Positions 17,182 through 25,412 of a stretch of DNA of 64,000 nucleotides are shown here, one piece after another (the first letter of the stretch is position 1; each line of letters starts with the position of its first letter). Origin of the DNA: Lewinellaceae bacterium (GTDB lineage: Bacteria; Bacteroidota; Bacteroidia; Chitinophagales; Saprospiraceae); assembly GCA_020636325.1 (NCBI GenBank), contig JACJYC010000011.1:162788-226787 (forward strand), written 5' to 3'. Both the position numbers and the translations under genes were made by a program. The notes under the pieces are model-generated. The model searched no databases and was not told where the DNA came from. It was given only the letters and a program-made list of their open reading frames with translations.

Positions 17182-17736
17182 ATGAACCGACGAGAAGCCA
17201 TCACTAGAACCGCCGTTTTGCTGGGAGGAGCCGTCAGCGCTTCCACCATCGCCGCTGTACTGTCCGGATGCAAAACCGGTCCGATACCGCCGTCCAGCAC
17301 CTTCCTCACCCCGGAACAGGAATCGCTTGTGGCGCAATTATGCGATCTGATCCTGCCCAAAACCGGCACCCCCGCCGCCACCGAAGTCGGGGTACCCGGA
17401 TTCATCTATACCATTTTGCAGGAATGCACCCCGGCGGAAGACCGCGAAGCGTGGACTGCCGGGCTGATGCAACTGGACGCTGATGCCGGCGGGTTGCTCC
17501 GGCTTCCGGTTGATCAGCAAACGGCATTCCTCAAAAAACTCGATGCGGAAGCCCGCGAGGCAAAAGAACCGCTCACCCCGCCCCAGGCTGCCTGGCGCAA
17601 ATTAAAGGAACTGACCCTCATCGGCTATTTCACCTCCGAAACCGGCGCTTCGGAGGTCCTGGAATACATCCCCGTGCCCGGCAGATTCGAAGGATGCATA
17701 CCTTTACCTCCCGGGCAGCGCACCTATGTTATTTAA
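17182..17736 (+). CDS. Gluconate 2-dehydrogenase subunit 3 family protein
   Basis: 184 residues with a Tat-like N-terminus (MNRREAITRTAVLLGGAVSA then a hydrophobic stretch and a possible lipobox SGC at about residue 31). The body has the subunit-3 pattern LVAQLCDLILPKTGTPAATE and VPGFIYTIL. In characterised complexes this small subunit accompanies a membrane-bound flavin GMC dehydrogenase and is needed for its export or activity. The GMC oxidoreductase is the next gene downstream, so the two are very likely one enzyme. No cytochrome c subunit is adjacent. Confidence 0.85.
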   Translation: MNRREAITRTAVLLGGAVSASTIAAVLSGCKTGPIPPSSTFLTPEQESLVAQLCDLILPKTGTPAATEVGVPGFIYTILQECTPAEDREAWTAGLMQLDADAGGLLRLPVDQQTAFLKKLDAEAREAKEPLTPPQAAWRKLKELTLIGYFTSETGASEVLEYIPVPGRFEGCIPLPPGQRTYVI

Positions 17737-17745
17737 CCAGACCCC

Positions 17746-17901
17746 CCGGATTCTTAAGCCCGCAGGGATTGAGAAGCCGATCAGAAGACAATCACCCCTC
17801 CGGATTCTTAAGCCCGCAGGGATTGAGAAGCCAATCAGAAGACAATCACCCCTCCGGATTCTTAAGCCCGCAGGGATTGAGAAGCCAATCAGAAGCCAAT
17901 T
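17746..17901 (+). repeat. Three 54-bp tandem repeats
   Basis: Copies start at 17746, 17800 and 17854; the third is incomplete. Each begins CCGGATTCTTAAGCCCGCAG and contains GGATTGAGAAGCC. A longer relative, inverted and with 10 extra bases in the middle, is at 31636-31684. There is no spacer variability, so this is not a CRISPR array. Confidence 0.9.
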
Positions 17902-17916
17902 AATACCTTACGACAA

Positions 17917-17940
17917 AGCGACGCGTGATCATGCGTCGCT
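17917..17940. repeat. 24-bp palindrome (dispersed)
   Basis: AGCGACGC, then GTGATCAT, then GCGTCGCT: palindromic except one G-T pair, and the same core as the palindrome at 3468-3487. It lies 15 bases before the GMC oxidoreductase start. Confidence 0.75.
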
Positions 17941-17955
17941 GCAAAACAACTGACC

Positions 17956-19650
17956 ATGGAATACGATGCAATAGTCATCGGCTCCGGCATCTCCGGCGGT
18001 TGGGCCTGCAAGGAGCTCACCGAAAAAGGCCTGAAGGTCCTCTGTCTCGAACGCGGCCGCCCCGTTGAGCATGTCAAGGACTATCCCACCGCCATGAACC
18101 CGCCCTGGAAGGACCCCTACCGCGGCATGGATACGGAAGCCACTCTTGGCGACTATCCGATCCAATCGAAAAATTACGCCTTCAACGAAGAGACCAAACA
18201 CTTTTTTACGAAAGATACCGACCACCCTTACACCCAGAAACGGCCCTTTTACTGGATCCGCGGCTATCAGACCGGGGGCAAGTCCCTCATCTGGGGAAGG
18301 CAGTGCTGGCGGTGGAGCGAACGGGATTTCGAGGAAAATGCCCGCGACGGTCACGGTACAGACTGGCCTATCCGGTATTCCGATATCGAACCCTGGTACA
18401 GCTATGTCGAAAAATACGCCGGCATCAGCGGCCTGGCCTCGGGCATTCCGCAGGTTCCGGACAGCCCCCACTTTCTGCCCCATATCCCGCTGAATTGCGT
18501 GGAGGAACACTTCAAAACCGAGATCGAAAAGAAATTCCCGGCCCGGCGGCTCACCCCCGGCCGCCCCGCCCACCTGACCGACGATACCCATAAGGAACGC
18601 GGCCGTTGCCAGTTTCGCAACCTCTGCCCCCGGGGATGCCCCTACGGCGGATATTTCACCAGCGTGACCTCCACCATACCGGATGCCCTCAAAACCGGGA
18701 ATCTCACCCTTCGCAACCACAGCATTGCAACAGAACTCCTCTTGGATGAAACAACCGGCAAGGCGACCGGCGTCCGGGCATTGGATGCCGAAACCGGCGA
18801 AATGCACGAATTCCGGAGCCGGATCGTCTTCGTCTGCGCCGGCACCCTGAACACGACCTGGTTGCTGCTCAACAGCTCAAGCAGCCGCTTCCCGGATGGG
18901 TTCGGCAACGACAGCGGCGTCATCGGTAAATACCTCATGGATCACCATTTTCAGGTGGGGGCCACCGGCGAGTTCGACGGCTTTGAAGACCGCTACTACT
19001 ACGGCCGAAACCCAAGCCTCTTCCTTATCCCGAGGTACCGCAATATCGGCGACGACGTGCAACCCAATTACCTCCGCGGATTCGGCATGTTCGGCAGCGG
19101 ATGGCGGCAGGGTTGGGGAGAAATAGCGGCCATGAAGGAAGTGGAGCTCGGCTTCGGCGCGGCATACAAGGACGCCGTCAGCAAGGCTGAGAACGGGAAA
19201 TGGGTCATCCAGATGTTCCCTTTCGGGGAATGCCTGCCTTATGAATCAAACCGGGTATCCCTGGATGCCGATCACAAGGACAAATGGGGGCTGCCGACCC
19301 TCGCCATGGATTGCGGCTTCGGCGAAAACGAACGCGAAATGACCAAACAGATGCTGTCCGACAGCGTTGAACTGCTCGAAGCGGCAGGCGCCAAAAACGT
19401 GGCCACCTACCAGGGGGATACCGCCATCGGGTTCGGCATCCACGAGATGGGGACCGCCCGGATGGGAAAAAACCCGAAAACCAGCGCGCTCAATGCCCAT
19501 AACCAGCTCTGGGCCGCGCCCAACGTATTCATTACCGACGGTTCGTGCATGGCCTCTTCCGCCTTCCAGAATCCGTCGCTGACCTATATGGCGCTAACCG
19601 CAAGGGCTTGCGATTACGCCGTGAAAGAACTGAACCGGCAGAATATTTAA
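17956..19650 (+). CDS. GMC-family FAD-dependent oxidoreductase
   Basis: The 564-residue flavoprotein starts with the dinucleotide-binding motif AIVIGSGISGGWACKEL and ends with the GMC C-terminal signature (HEMGTARMG, then NVFITDGSCM and NPSLTYMALTARAC), including the active-site His region. Such enzymes oxidise sugars or alcohols and pass electrons to the respiratory chain. It has no signal peptide of its own. With the Tat-carrying subunit 3 gene just upstream it probably forms one exported dehydrogenase, hitch-hiking through Tat. The substrate is unknown. Its stop lies 3 bases from the stop of the convergent mqnD. Confidence 0.92.
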   Translation: MEYDAIVIGSGISGGWACKELTEKGLKVLCLERGRPVEHVKDYPTAMNPPWKDPYRGMDTEATLGDYPIQSKNYAFNEETKHFFTKDTDHPYTQKRPFYWIRGYQTGGKSLIWGRQCWRWSERDFEENARDGHGTDWPIRYSDIEPWYSYVEKYAGISGLASGIPQVPDSPHFLPHIPLNCVEEHFKTEIEKKFPARRLTPGRPAHLTDDTHKERGRCQFRNLCPRGCPYGGYFTSVTSTIPDALKTGNLTLRNHSIATELLLDETTGKATGVRALDAETGEMHEFRSRIVFVCAGTLNTTWLLLNSSSSRFPDGFGNDSGVIGKYLMDHHFQVGATGEFDGFEDRYYYGRNPSLFLIPRYRNIGDDVQPNYLRGFGMFGSGWRQGWGEIAAMKEVELGFGAAYKDAVSKAENGKWVIQMFPFGECLPYESNRVSLDADHKDKWGLPTLAMDCGFGENEREMTKQMLSDSVELLEAAGAKNVATYQGDTAIGFGIHEMGTARMGKNPKTSALNAHNQLWAAPNVFITDGSCMASSAFQNPSLTYMALTARACDYAVKELNRQNI

Positions 19651-19653
19651 CCA

Positions 19654-20496
19654 TCAGGAAAATTCATCCTCCAGAAACAACATATCGCCGCCCGCATCAA
19701 TCACGCCGACCGCGGCTGCTTCAGCGAACAATCGCGTTACGGCCGATTTCCCCCGGTCGCCCAGGTCCCGGGTAAAGTCATTGACGTACAACCCGATATG
19801 CGCCATCATGACCTCATCGTCCATAGCCTGGGCGTATTGCCGCACGTAGGGCATCGGCGCCTCAGGATGATCCAGGGCATGGGCCACCGAACGCGCCATT
19901 ACCCGGTTGATCTTTTGCCGCAGTTGAGGCTCCAGATCGCGCCGGACGGCAATCCCCCCGAGCGGGATCGGCATGCCCGTCCGGGATTCCCAGTATTCCC
20001 CCAGGTCGGCAATTTTCACCAAACCCTTTTGCTGGTAGGTAAACCTGTTCTCGTGGATGATCAGTCCCGCAATCACCTCTCCGTTCAGAACGGCATCCTC
20101 GATCCGGGAAAACAGCATTTCCACCTTGTTCAACGCTCCGGGATATGCCAGCCCCAACAGGAAATTGGCCGTCGTCCAGGCTCCCGGAATGGCGATAGGC
20201 CCGGCATGGATCTCAGCTTCCGTCAGCGGTTGCCGTGCAATGACCAAGGGGCCGCAATTGTTCCCCAGCGCGCTGCCCGCATCCAGCAGTACATACCCCG
20301 ACCGCAAATGGGCGAAGGCATGGTAACTCAGCTTGGTCATATCCAGGCCCCCCCGGGCAGCCAGCTTGTTCAATTCCTCCACATCCCGGATGACGGGCTC
20401 AAATGTCAGTCCCTCGGTGTCGACCTTGCCGTGCAGCATGGCGTCGAAAATGAAGGTGTCGTTCGGGCAGGGCGAAAAGCCCAGAGAGATTTTCAT
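19654..20496 (-). CDS. mqnD: 1,4-dihydroxy-6-naphthoate synthase (futalosine menaquinone pathway)
   Basis: The start at 20496 gives MKISLGFSPCPNDTFIFDAM, the conserved N-terminus of MqnD; 280 residues. Further family motifs are LDMTKLSYHAFAHL and GNNCGPLVIA. MqnD converts cyclic de-hypoxanthinyl futalosine to 1,4-dihydroxy-6-naphthoate, so this organism probably makes menaquinone by the futalosine route rather than the classical MenFDHCEB route. It is divergent from the pseudouridine synthase gene with only 31 bp between the starts. Confidence 0.93.
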   Translation of the reverse strand: MKISLGFSPCPNDTFIFDAMLHGKVDTEGLTFEPVIRDVEELNKLAARGGLDMTKLSYHAFAHLRSGYVLLDAGSALGNNCGPLVIARQPLTEAEIHAGPIAIPGAWTTANFLLGLAYPGALNKVEMLFSRIEDAVLNGEVIAGLIIHENRFTYQQKGLVKIADLGEYWESRTGMPIPLGGIAVRRDLEPQLRQKINRVMARSVAHALDHPEAPMPYVRQYAQAMDDEVMMAHIGLYVNDFTRDLGDRGKSAVTRLFAEAAAVGVIDAGGDMLFLEDEFS

Positions 20497-20503
20497 ATCT
20501 TTG
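20496..20503 (+). promoter_or_regulatory. Predicted -7 element of the pseudouridine synthase gene
   Basis: TATCTTTG matches TAnnTTTG and overlaps the first base of the mqnD start region; the pseudouridine synthase ATG is 25 bases beyond. Confidence 0.5.
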
Positions 20504-20527
20504 CGGTCTTTTCGACTTAACACGCAA

Positions 20528-21214
20528 ATGCAGATAACAGTTTTATACGAAGACAATCACCTCATCGCCGTCAATAAACCGCCCGGATGGCTGGTGCAGG
20601 GCGACGCCACAGGTGACCGCACGCTCGCCGATTGGGTGAAGGCCTATATCAAAGACCGGTACAACAAGCCCGGCGATGTATTCCTGGGCATCGTTCACCG
20701 CATCGACAGGCCTGTAAGCGGCGTGGTGGTCTTTGCCCGCACCAGCAAGGCCCTCGAACGGATGAATGCCCTTTTCCGCGACCGGGAGGTGGAAAAGAAT
20801 TACCTCGCCGTGGTCGAAACCAGGCCGGATCCCATTGTCGGCAACCTGGTACACTACCTGGTCAAGGACGAAAGCCGCAATATTGTAAAAGGGTACGACA
20901 AGATCCCCAAAGGGGTGAAGGATACCAAAAAAGCGGAACTCTCCTACGAACTGATCGGTGAATTGGGAACCAAACGCCTCCTGCTGGTCAAGCCGCTGAC
21001 AGGACGCCCCCACCAGATCAGGGTGCAGCTCTCCAAAATCGGATGCCCTATCCGCGGAGATGTGAAATACGGATTTGACCAGCCCAACCGGGACGCGTCA
21101 ATCCACCTGCATTGCCGAAGCCTGAGCTTTGTACACCCGGTATCCAAACAACCCGTCACCATTACCGGCGACCCGCCGGACGAACAGATCTGGCGGCTGT
21201 TCACGCTGGAGTGA
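20528..21214 (+). CDS. RluA-family RNA pseudouridine synthase
   Basis: 228 residues from the ATG at 20528 (MQITVLYEDNHLIAVNKPPG); in-frame sequence upstream is antisense to mqnD. It carries the catalytic motif HRIDRPVSGVVVFARTS with the nucleophilic Asp, and the C-terminal RPHQIRVQLSKIGCPIRGD segment of the RluA/RsuA fold. There is no S4 domain, as in the short RluA-like members of Bacteroidota. It isomerises uridine in rRNA or tRNA; the exact site is unknown. Confidence 0.92.
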   Translation: MQITVLYEDNHLIAVNKPPGWLVQGDATGDRTLADWVKAYIKDRYNKPGDVFLGIVHRIDRPVSGVVVFARTSKALERMNALFRDREVEKNYLAVVETRPDPIVGNLVHYLVKDESRNIVKGYDKIPKGVKDTKKAELSYELIGELGTKRLLLVKPLTGRPHQIRVQLSKIGCPIRGDVKYGFDQPNRDASIHLHCRSLSFVHPVSKQPVTITGDPPDEQIWRLFTLE

Positions 21215-21218
21215 GGGG

Positions 21219-21353
21219 TCAGGAGTTCTGATAGATGAAGTAAAGCAGGATCAACAGCGCCAGTGTGGCAACAACGACAACTGTCATGAACTTCTTGCTG
21301 TCGCGCTTGTCGAGGCGTTCATAACGCATTTCTTTTCTAGACTTCTTGGCCAT
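21219..21353 (-). CDS. Small single-pass membrane protein, 44 residues
   Basis: From the ATG at 21353 to TGA at 21219 the minus strand encodes MAKKSRKEMRYERLDKRDSK, a highly basic cytoplasmic segment, followed by a transmembrane helix (about residues 23-40) and a short YQNS tail. The sharp charge-then-helix layout, clean start and stop, and position between helicase and pseudouridine synthase support a real gene. Orientation would be N-in. The function is unknown. It lies about 90 bases downstream of the helicase on the same strand. Confidence 0.65.
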   Translation of the reverse strand: MAKKSRKEMRYERLDKRDSKKFMTVVVVATLALLILLYFIYQNS

Positions 21354-21443
21354 TTTACTGAGTTTCGATTACCTAATATCCTGTGTCGAACGCGGAATGT
21401 TCGATTACAAAATTAAAAATTCCCAGGATTTAATACCCTTACC

Positions 21444-22745
21444 CTAGAAATTTCTTTCATAAAATTCCACAACCCGCTGATCCACAAGTATGTCCGAGTA
21501 CCGGAGGGGCTGCCGCAGCACGATGCCCTCCAGGGTCCGGCAACGGCTGAGGGCCACATAGGTCTGGCCGTGTTCAAAAGCCCCCTTTCCCAGATCGATG
21601 ATGACCTTTTCGAAGGTCTGGCCCTGCGCCTTATGGACGGTGACCGCCCAGGCCGGCTTGACCGGAAACTGCACGAAGGAGCCCAGCGGTTCCGCCTCGA
21701 TCCGGTTGGGGTCTTCCGGATGCAGGCGATAGCGGAGGATCTCCCATTCCGCCTGCCCGACCTCCACATTGCGGCGGCTGCCGTCCGATTCCTCCACGGT
21801 CACGGTGATCTTGTCCGTTTCCAGCTTCACCACCCGGCCGATGGTGCCGTTGACATAATTTTTCTCGGGGTCGTTCTTCACAAGCATCACCTGCGCATTC
21901 AACTTCAGGGCCAGCGCCGGGTCCACCGGGTATTGGTTGGCCGGGAAATCGCCTTTTACGATTGCTGTATACACCGCCGGCGGCAGGGGGATCTTGTCCA
22001 TCTCGGCCCGGTTAATGGCATCTACCCGGGCATTCCGCGCAGAAAGGGTAATGAAGAATTCCCCCGCCTCAAAATCGGGGATGCAGCGCTCGTTCAACTC
22101 CATCAGGTCGTCCTGGTCGATCTGGTTGAGCCGCACGGCATCCAGCAACCGAAGGAAACGCCTGTTCTCCTGCCGGTACACTTTCCTGAGTTCGACCATT
22201 TCCATGGCAAAGGTCGGGTCGTTGAAGACCTGCGCGGAAAAAAAGTACGGCGATTCGTAAAAAGAACTGAACAACCCCGATTCCACCTCCGAGGACACTA
22301 CGGGCGGCAATTGGAACAGGTCGCCGAAAAACACCACCTGCACCCCGCCGAACGGCATCGGGTTTTCCCGGTTGATGCGCAGGAAATAATCGATGCTGTC
22401 CAGCAGATCCGCCCGCACCATCGAGATCTCGTCGATGACCATCACTTCAAGCCGTTGGAATAGCCGCCGGTTGGCCCGTTTTTTAATATCCTGGCGGGTA
22501 AGCGGCCTCGGCGGAAACCCGAAAAAGGAGTGGATCGTTTGCCCTTTGACGTTCAGCGCAGCAATGCCCGTCGGCGCCAGTACCACCGTTTTCTTTCGGG
22601 TCGTATTCCTGAACAACTGCAGCAGGGTGGACTTACCCGTCCCTGCCCGCCCGGTAATGAACAGGTTTCCCTTCGTGTTTTCCAAAACATCGAGGATATA
22701 CTGAAAATCGGCATTCAGCTCCAGCGGCGGTCGGTCCAGGCTCAT
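21444..22745 (-). CDS. Pif1/RecD-like DNA helicase
   Basis: The ATG at 22745 (MSLDRPPLELNADFQYILD) is preferred over a TTG three codons upstream; 433 residues. Superfamily 1 motifs are visible: Walker A (GRAGTGKSTLLQ), APTGIAALNVKGQTIHSFF, Walker B (MVIDEISMVRADLLD), GDLFQLPPV, and the C-terminal VTVHKAQGQTFEKVIID and YVALSRC. This is the compact single-domain form common in Bacteroidota, without an added HRDC or WYL domain. It would unwind DNA 5' to 3', probably in replication or repair. Confidence 0.92.
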   Translation of the reverse strand: MSLDRPPLELNADFQYILDVLENTKGNLFITGRAGTGKSTLLQLFRNTTRKKTVVLAPTGIAALNVKGQTIHSFFGFPPRPLTRQDIKKRANRRLFQRLEVMVIDEISMVRADLLDSIDYFLRINRENPMPFGGVQVVFFGDLFQLPPVVSSEVESGLFSSFYESPYFFSAQVFNDPTFAMEMVELRKVYRQENRRFLRLLDAVRLNQIDQDDLMELNERCIPDFEAGEFFITLSARNARVDAINRAEMDKIPLPPAVYTAIVKGDFPANQYPVDPALALKLNAQVMLVKNDPEKNYVNGTIGRVVKLETDKITVTVEESDGSRRNVEVGQAEWEILRYRLHPEDPNRIEAEPLGSFVQFPVKPAWAVTVHKAQGQTFEKVIIDLGKGAFEHGQTYVALSRCRTLEGIVLRQPLRYSDILVDQRVVEFYERNF

Positions 22746-22857
22746 GCCGGCCAATATCGGGATTTTTGATGTGCATTGTGCATTTCCGGCAGAATTTGCG
22801 GTTATCCGCCGGATTTGATGATGCAGGAGATCGGGCTTGCTGTTCGTGGGAAAGTGA

Positions 22858-24417
22858 TCAATTTTTCAATCCCGGATCAAGGATGAGCATGTTGGAATCC
22901 CGCTCCAGATAAAAGGGGATCGGATGTTGATCGCTTTTTATGGCCGCCATCGGGTAATGTGCATTTTTCAACCGGATATAATCTTTCTCATCGATCCAGA
23001 AATAGGCGATATTATCGGTATAGAACATAACCTCAATGGGCTGGGTCGTATTAAAAATCAGATAGCCCGGCGGAATTTTAGATTTAAAATCGCGTAAAAT
23101 TTTTGCATCCTTTATACGATCAATTCTTTGAGGTCCATAACCAAAATAATTCGGTTTATTTCTCGCATGGTAACTTTCGATTTTCCAGTGCCTGAAAGTA
23201 AAGAAGCCGGTTAATGCCAATATCACCCCGATTAAAAGCCGTTTAGCCGATAAGGGTATTTTCAGGTCGAACAATTTCTCTTCTAAAAACAAAATACCGG
23301 AAGCCATAAAAAGAAAAATGAACGATGAAACGAATACGTAGGAGACAAATTTGGATTGAGCTATTGTAAAAAAAAGATAGATGATAAATACAGAGGTGAG
23401 TATAGCGCTTTTCAATATGCTTTTCCTTACAATAAATGCAAACGCAATTACCCCAAGGATCATTAAAACCCAGTTCCAGTTTCCGTAAAGGATGTAGTTG
23501 TTCTTGAAATAATAAAGCCAATCTCCGGCATGTCCTTCGATGGGTTCAAAAATATGCCTTCTGTTGAATTCGTATTCGTATGCGCTTTCCGCCGGAAATT
23601 TTGACATGATATACAGCTGCCAAGGCATAAAAACCATAATGGCCATCAAAAAAGCTAAAAGAATCCTTTTTAAATTCAACCAAAAACCTTCTTTATGCAT
23701 TGCTGCGCCGGCAAACCACCCCGGAAAGACCATTAACCCGACCAACCATTTATTCAAAACCGCAAAACCGGCGAACAGACCGATCAGGATTAAAAAGATG
23801 GTCCTGGGTTTGTTTAAATACGCCCCAAGGCTCCAAAAACTTGCTGTCAAATAAAAGAAGAAAGCTACATCATTATGCTCCCTGCCCATTGATCCGGACA
23901 CCTGCTCCAACGCAAAATAACTCAATGCAGACATCAGCGCCGCAATGTATCCCAGTTTTTTATTGTGCACCAATACCCCGATCCTGTACGTCAGCCAAAC
24001 CTGCAACGTATTCAATAATAAACTGGGTATTCTGACGGCAATTTCATTTACCCCGAATATTTTCATGCTCAAAGCCATTTGCCAGAGAAACATGGGTTGT
24101 TTATGCAGCCAGATATAATTGCAACACCATTCCTTATAATTATAGGGAAGAACGGCTTCAGGCCAGAGTCGGGGTACCAAAGGACGGCTCATCATATTTT
24201 TAGCGACCAGCGCATGGTATCGTTCGTCCCATTCATTCAAAAACGGATCCAGAATGATCATAAATATCCTGAGCCCCAACGCCCCCAATAACAGCAGAAA
24301 AACGGCCGCCCTGGTTTTATTGATCGTATAGCAGAAAATACTGGCCAGTATCAGGATAATTGAGGGAATTAAAATGGCCAATTGCTCACCGGAGAAGCTG
24401 GTATCTATGATTTTCAT
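22858..24417 (-). CDS. GT39/ArnT-like membrane glycosyltransferase
   Basis: 519 residues with about a dozen hydrophobic helices. The first periplasmic loop has the acidic motif NEWDERYHALVAKNM and the segment HKQPMFLWQMALSMKIFGVNEIAVRIPS, typical of PF13231 (PMT_2) enzymes that use polyprenyl-phosphate-linked sugars. The substrate is probably a lipid or a surface glycan. The gene is clearly richer in A+T than its neighbours, which may reflect horizontal acquisition. It stands alone, without an O-antigen or lipid A cluster. Confidence 0.85.
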   Translation of the reverse strand: MKIIDTSFSGEQLAILIPSIILILASIFCYTINKTRAAVFLLLLGALGLRIFMIILDPFLNEWDERYHALVAKNMMSRPLVPRLWPEAVLPYNYKEWCCNYIWLHKQPMFLWQMALSMKIFGVNEIAVRIPSLLLNTLQVWLTYRIGVLVHNKKLGYIAALMSALSYFALEQVSGSMGREHNDVAFFFYLTASFWSLGAYLNKPRTIFLILIGLFAGFAVLNKWLVGLMVFPGWFAGAAMHKEGFWLNLKRILLAFLMAIMVFMPWQLYIMSKFPAESAYEYEFNRRHIFEPIEGHAGDWLYYFKNNYILYGNWNWVLMILGVIAFAFIVRKSILKSAILTSVFIIYLFFTIAQSKFVSYVFVSSFIFLFMASGILFLEEKLFDLKIPLSAKRLLIGVILALTGFFTFRHWKIESYHARNKPNYFGYGPQRIDRIKDAKILRDFKSKIPPGYLIFNTTQPIEVMFYTDNIAYFWIDEKDYIRLKNAHYPMAAIKSDQHPIPFYLERDSNMLILDPGLKN

Positions 24418-24536
24418 ACCTTTTTTATTTCATCAGGAGTAATCCAAAACGGCTTTTAATTAAATGCGCTGAAGACCGTAATGGTAATTTTATTTTATCT
24501 ATTACTATTCGTATAACTAATAACACCGACTCGTGC

Positions 24537-24544
24537 CAAAGGTA
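24537..24544 (-). promoter_or_regulatory. Possible -7 element of the glycosyltransferase gene
   Basis: On the minus strand this reads TACCTTTG, 120 bases before the start at 24417. No convincing -33 element was seen. The rest of 24418-24723 is AT-rich and contains the phrase CTTTTACATTTTGCATT (about 24638-24654) that recurs at 42371-42387; no gene was found. Confidence 0.35.
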
Positions 24545-24723
24545 AATAAGGAAATTTGAATTCCTCGCTTAATTTCATTTATTTTCCCTTGAGGGCAGCA
24601 GGTACTTTTACCCTACTTTTAAATTCCGCATTTTAACTTTTACATTTTGCATTCCTTGCCCGGATACAACCAATCAACCTTCCCCGCAATCTTTTGTTTG
24701 TTCAAAAAGGTATAAACCGCCGA

Positions 24724-25296
24724 ATGCAAATGAAGCAATTGCTGTTGATATTGATCCCGGGCTTCTTCATGGTAATCGCCCAGCCGCTCCGGGGTCAGAT
24801 TTTTGCGGAGGAATGGAAGGAATTCAAGTCCGTTGAAGGCGCTTTTCGCGTGATGGCGCCGGGTGAGATCACCGAAAAGAACGATACCGTTCCCACGGCG
24901 CTCGGAGAATTGATCTACCACACCCTGTTCAATCAAACGCCGGGGATCCCGGAAGGCAACCTGATCTATATGGTCAGCTACTGTGATTATCCGGAAGGCG
25001 CCGTCAGTTCGGATTCAACCGATCTGCTCAGGGATTTTTTCGACGCCACGGTGGCCGCTGCAGCCAACAGCGTGGCCGGCGAGGTGGTTTACCAGGCCAA
25101 AGATGAGGTCCAGGGCTTCCCGGGGCGCCGCTGGCGCATCGACTATATGGGCGGCAAAAGCGTCATCCGGACCCTGGCATTCGTGGCCGGCAGCCGGTAT
25201 TACGCCGTCCAGACAGTAGCTCACCTGCAGCGCAACACCAACGTAGATACCGATCGGTTTTTAAAATCCTTCCGGTTATTACCCGCCAAGGGATGA
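24724..25296 (+). CDS. Secreted conserved hypothetical protein, 190 residues
   Basis: The start at 24724 (MQMKQLLLILIPGFFMVIAQ) gives a signal peptide. The mature protein (EEWKEFKSVEGAFRVMAPGE) has an alternating beta pattern and ends TDRFLKSFRLLP, similar to PsbP-like single-domain exported proteins of Bacteroidota in which a segment of the form 'F.V..P' opens the domain. It is probably periplasmic with no known function. Confidence 0.65.
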   Translation: MQMKQLLLILIPGFFMVIAQPLRGQIFAEEWKEFKSVEGAFRVMAPGEITEKNDTVPTALGELIYHTLFNQTPGIPEGNLIYMVSYCDYPEGAVSSDSTDLLRDFFDATVAAAANSVAGEVVYQAKDEVQGFPGRRWRIDYMGGKSVIRTLAFVAGSRYYAVQTVAHLQRNTNVDTDRFLKSFRLLPAKG

Positions 25297-25382
25297 CCTG
25301 CTTTCATTTTTAGCCGTCGTATTATGCCAGTAATCAGACCAATCGAATTATTTGAAATCATCAAATAATTCCCCGACTCCCG

Positions 25383-25390
25383 TATCTTTG
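25383..25390 (+). promoter_or_regulatory. Predicted -7 element of the aminotransferase gene
   Basis: TATCTTTG, 23 bases before the ATG at 25413. Confidence 0.55.
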
Positions 25391-25412
25391 CCCCTCATAA
25401 AAAAAGTGCAGC

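Noticed and set aside
17746..17901. CRISPR array
   Set aside because: The 54-bp units are continuous tandem copies with no unique spacers, and no cas genes are near.
17182..19650. Novel oxidoreductase system
   Set aside because: A subunit-3-like Tat protein next to a GMC flavoprotein is a common, already known arrangement.
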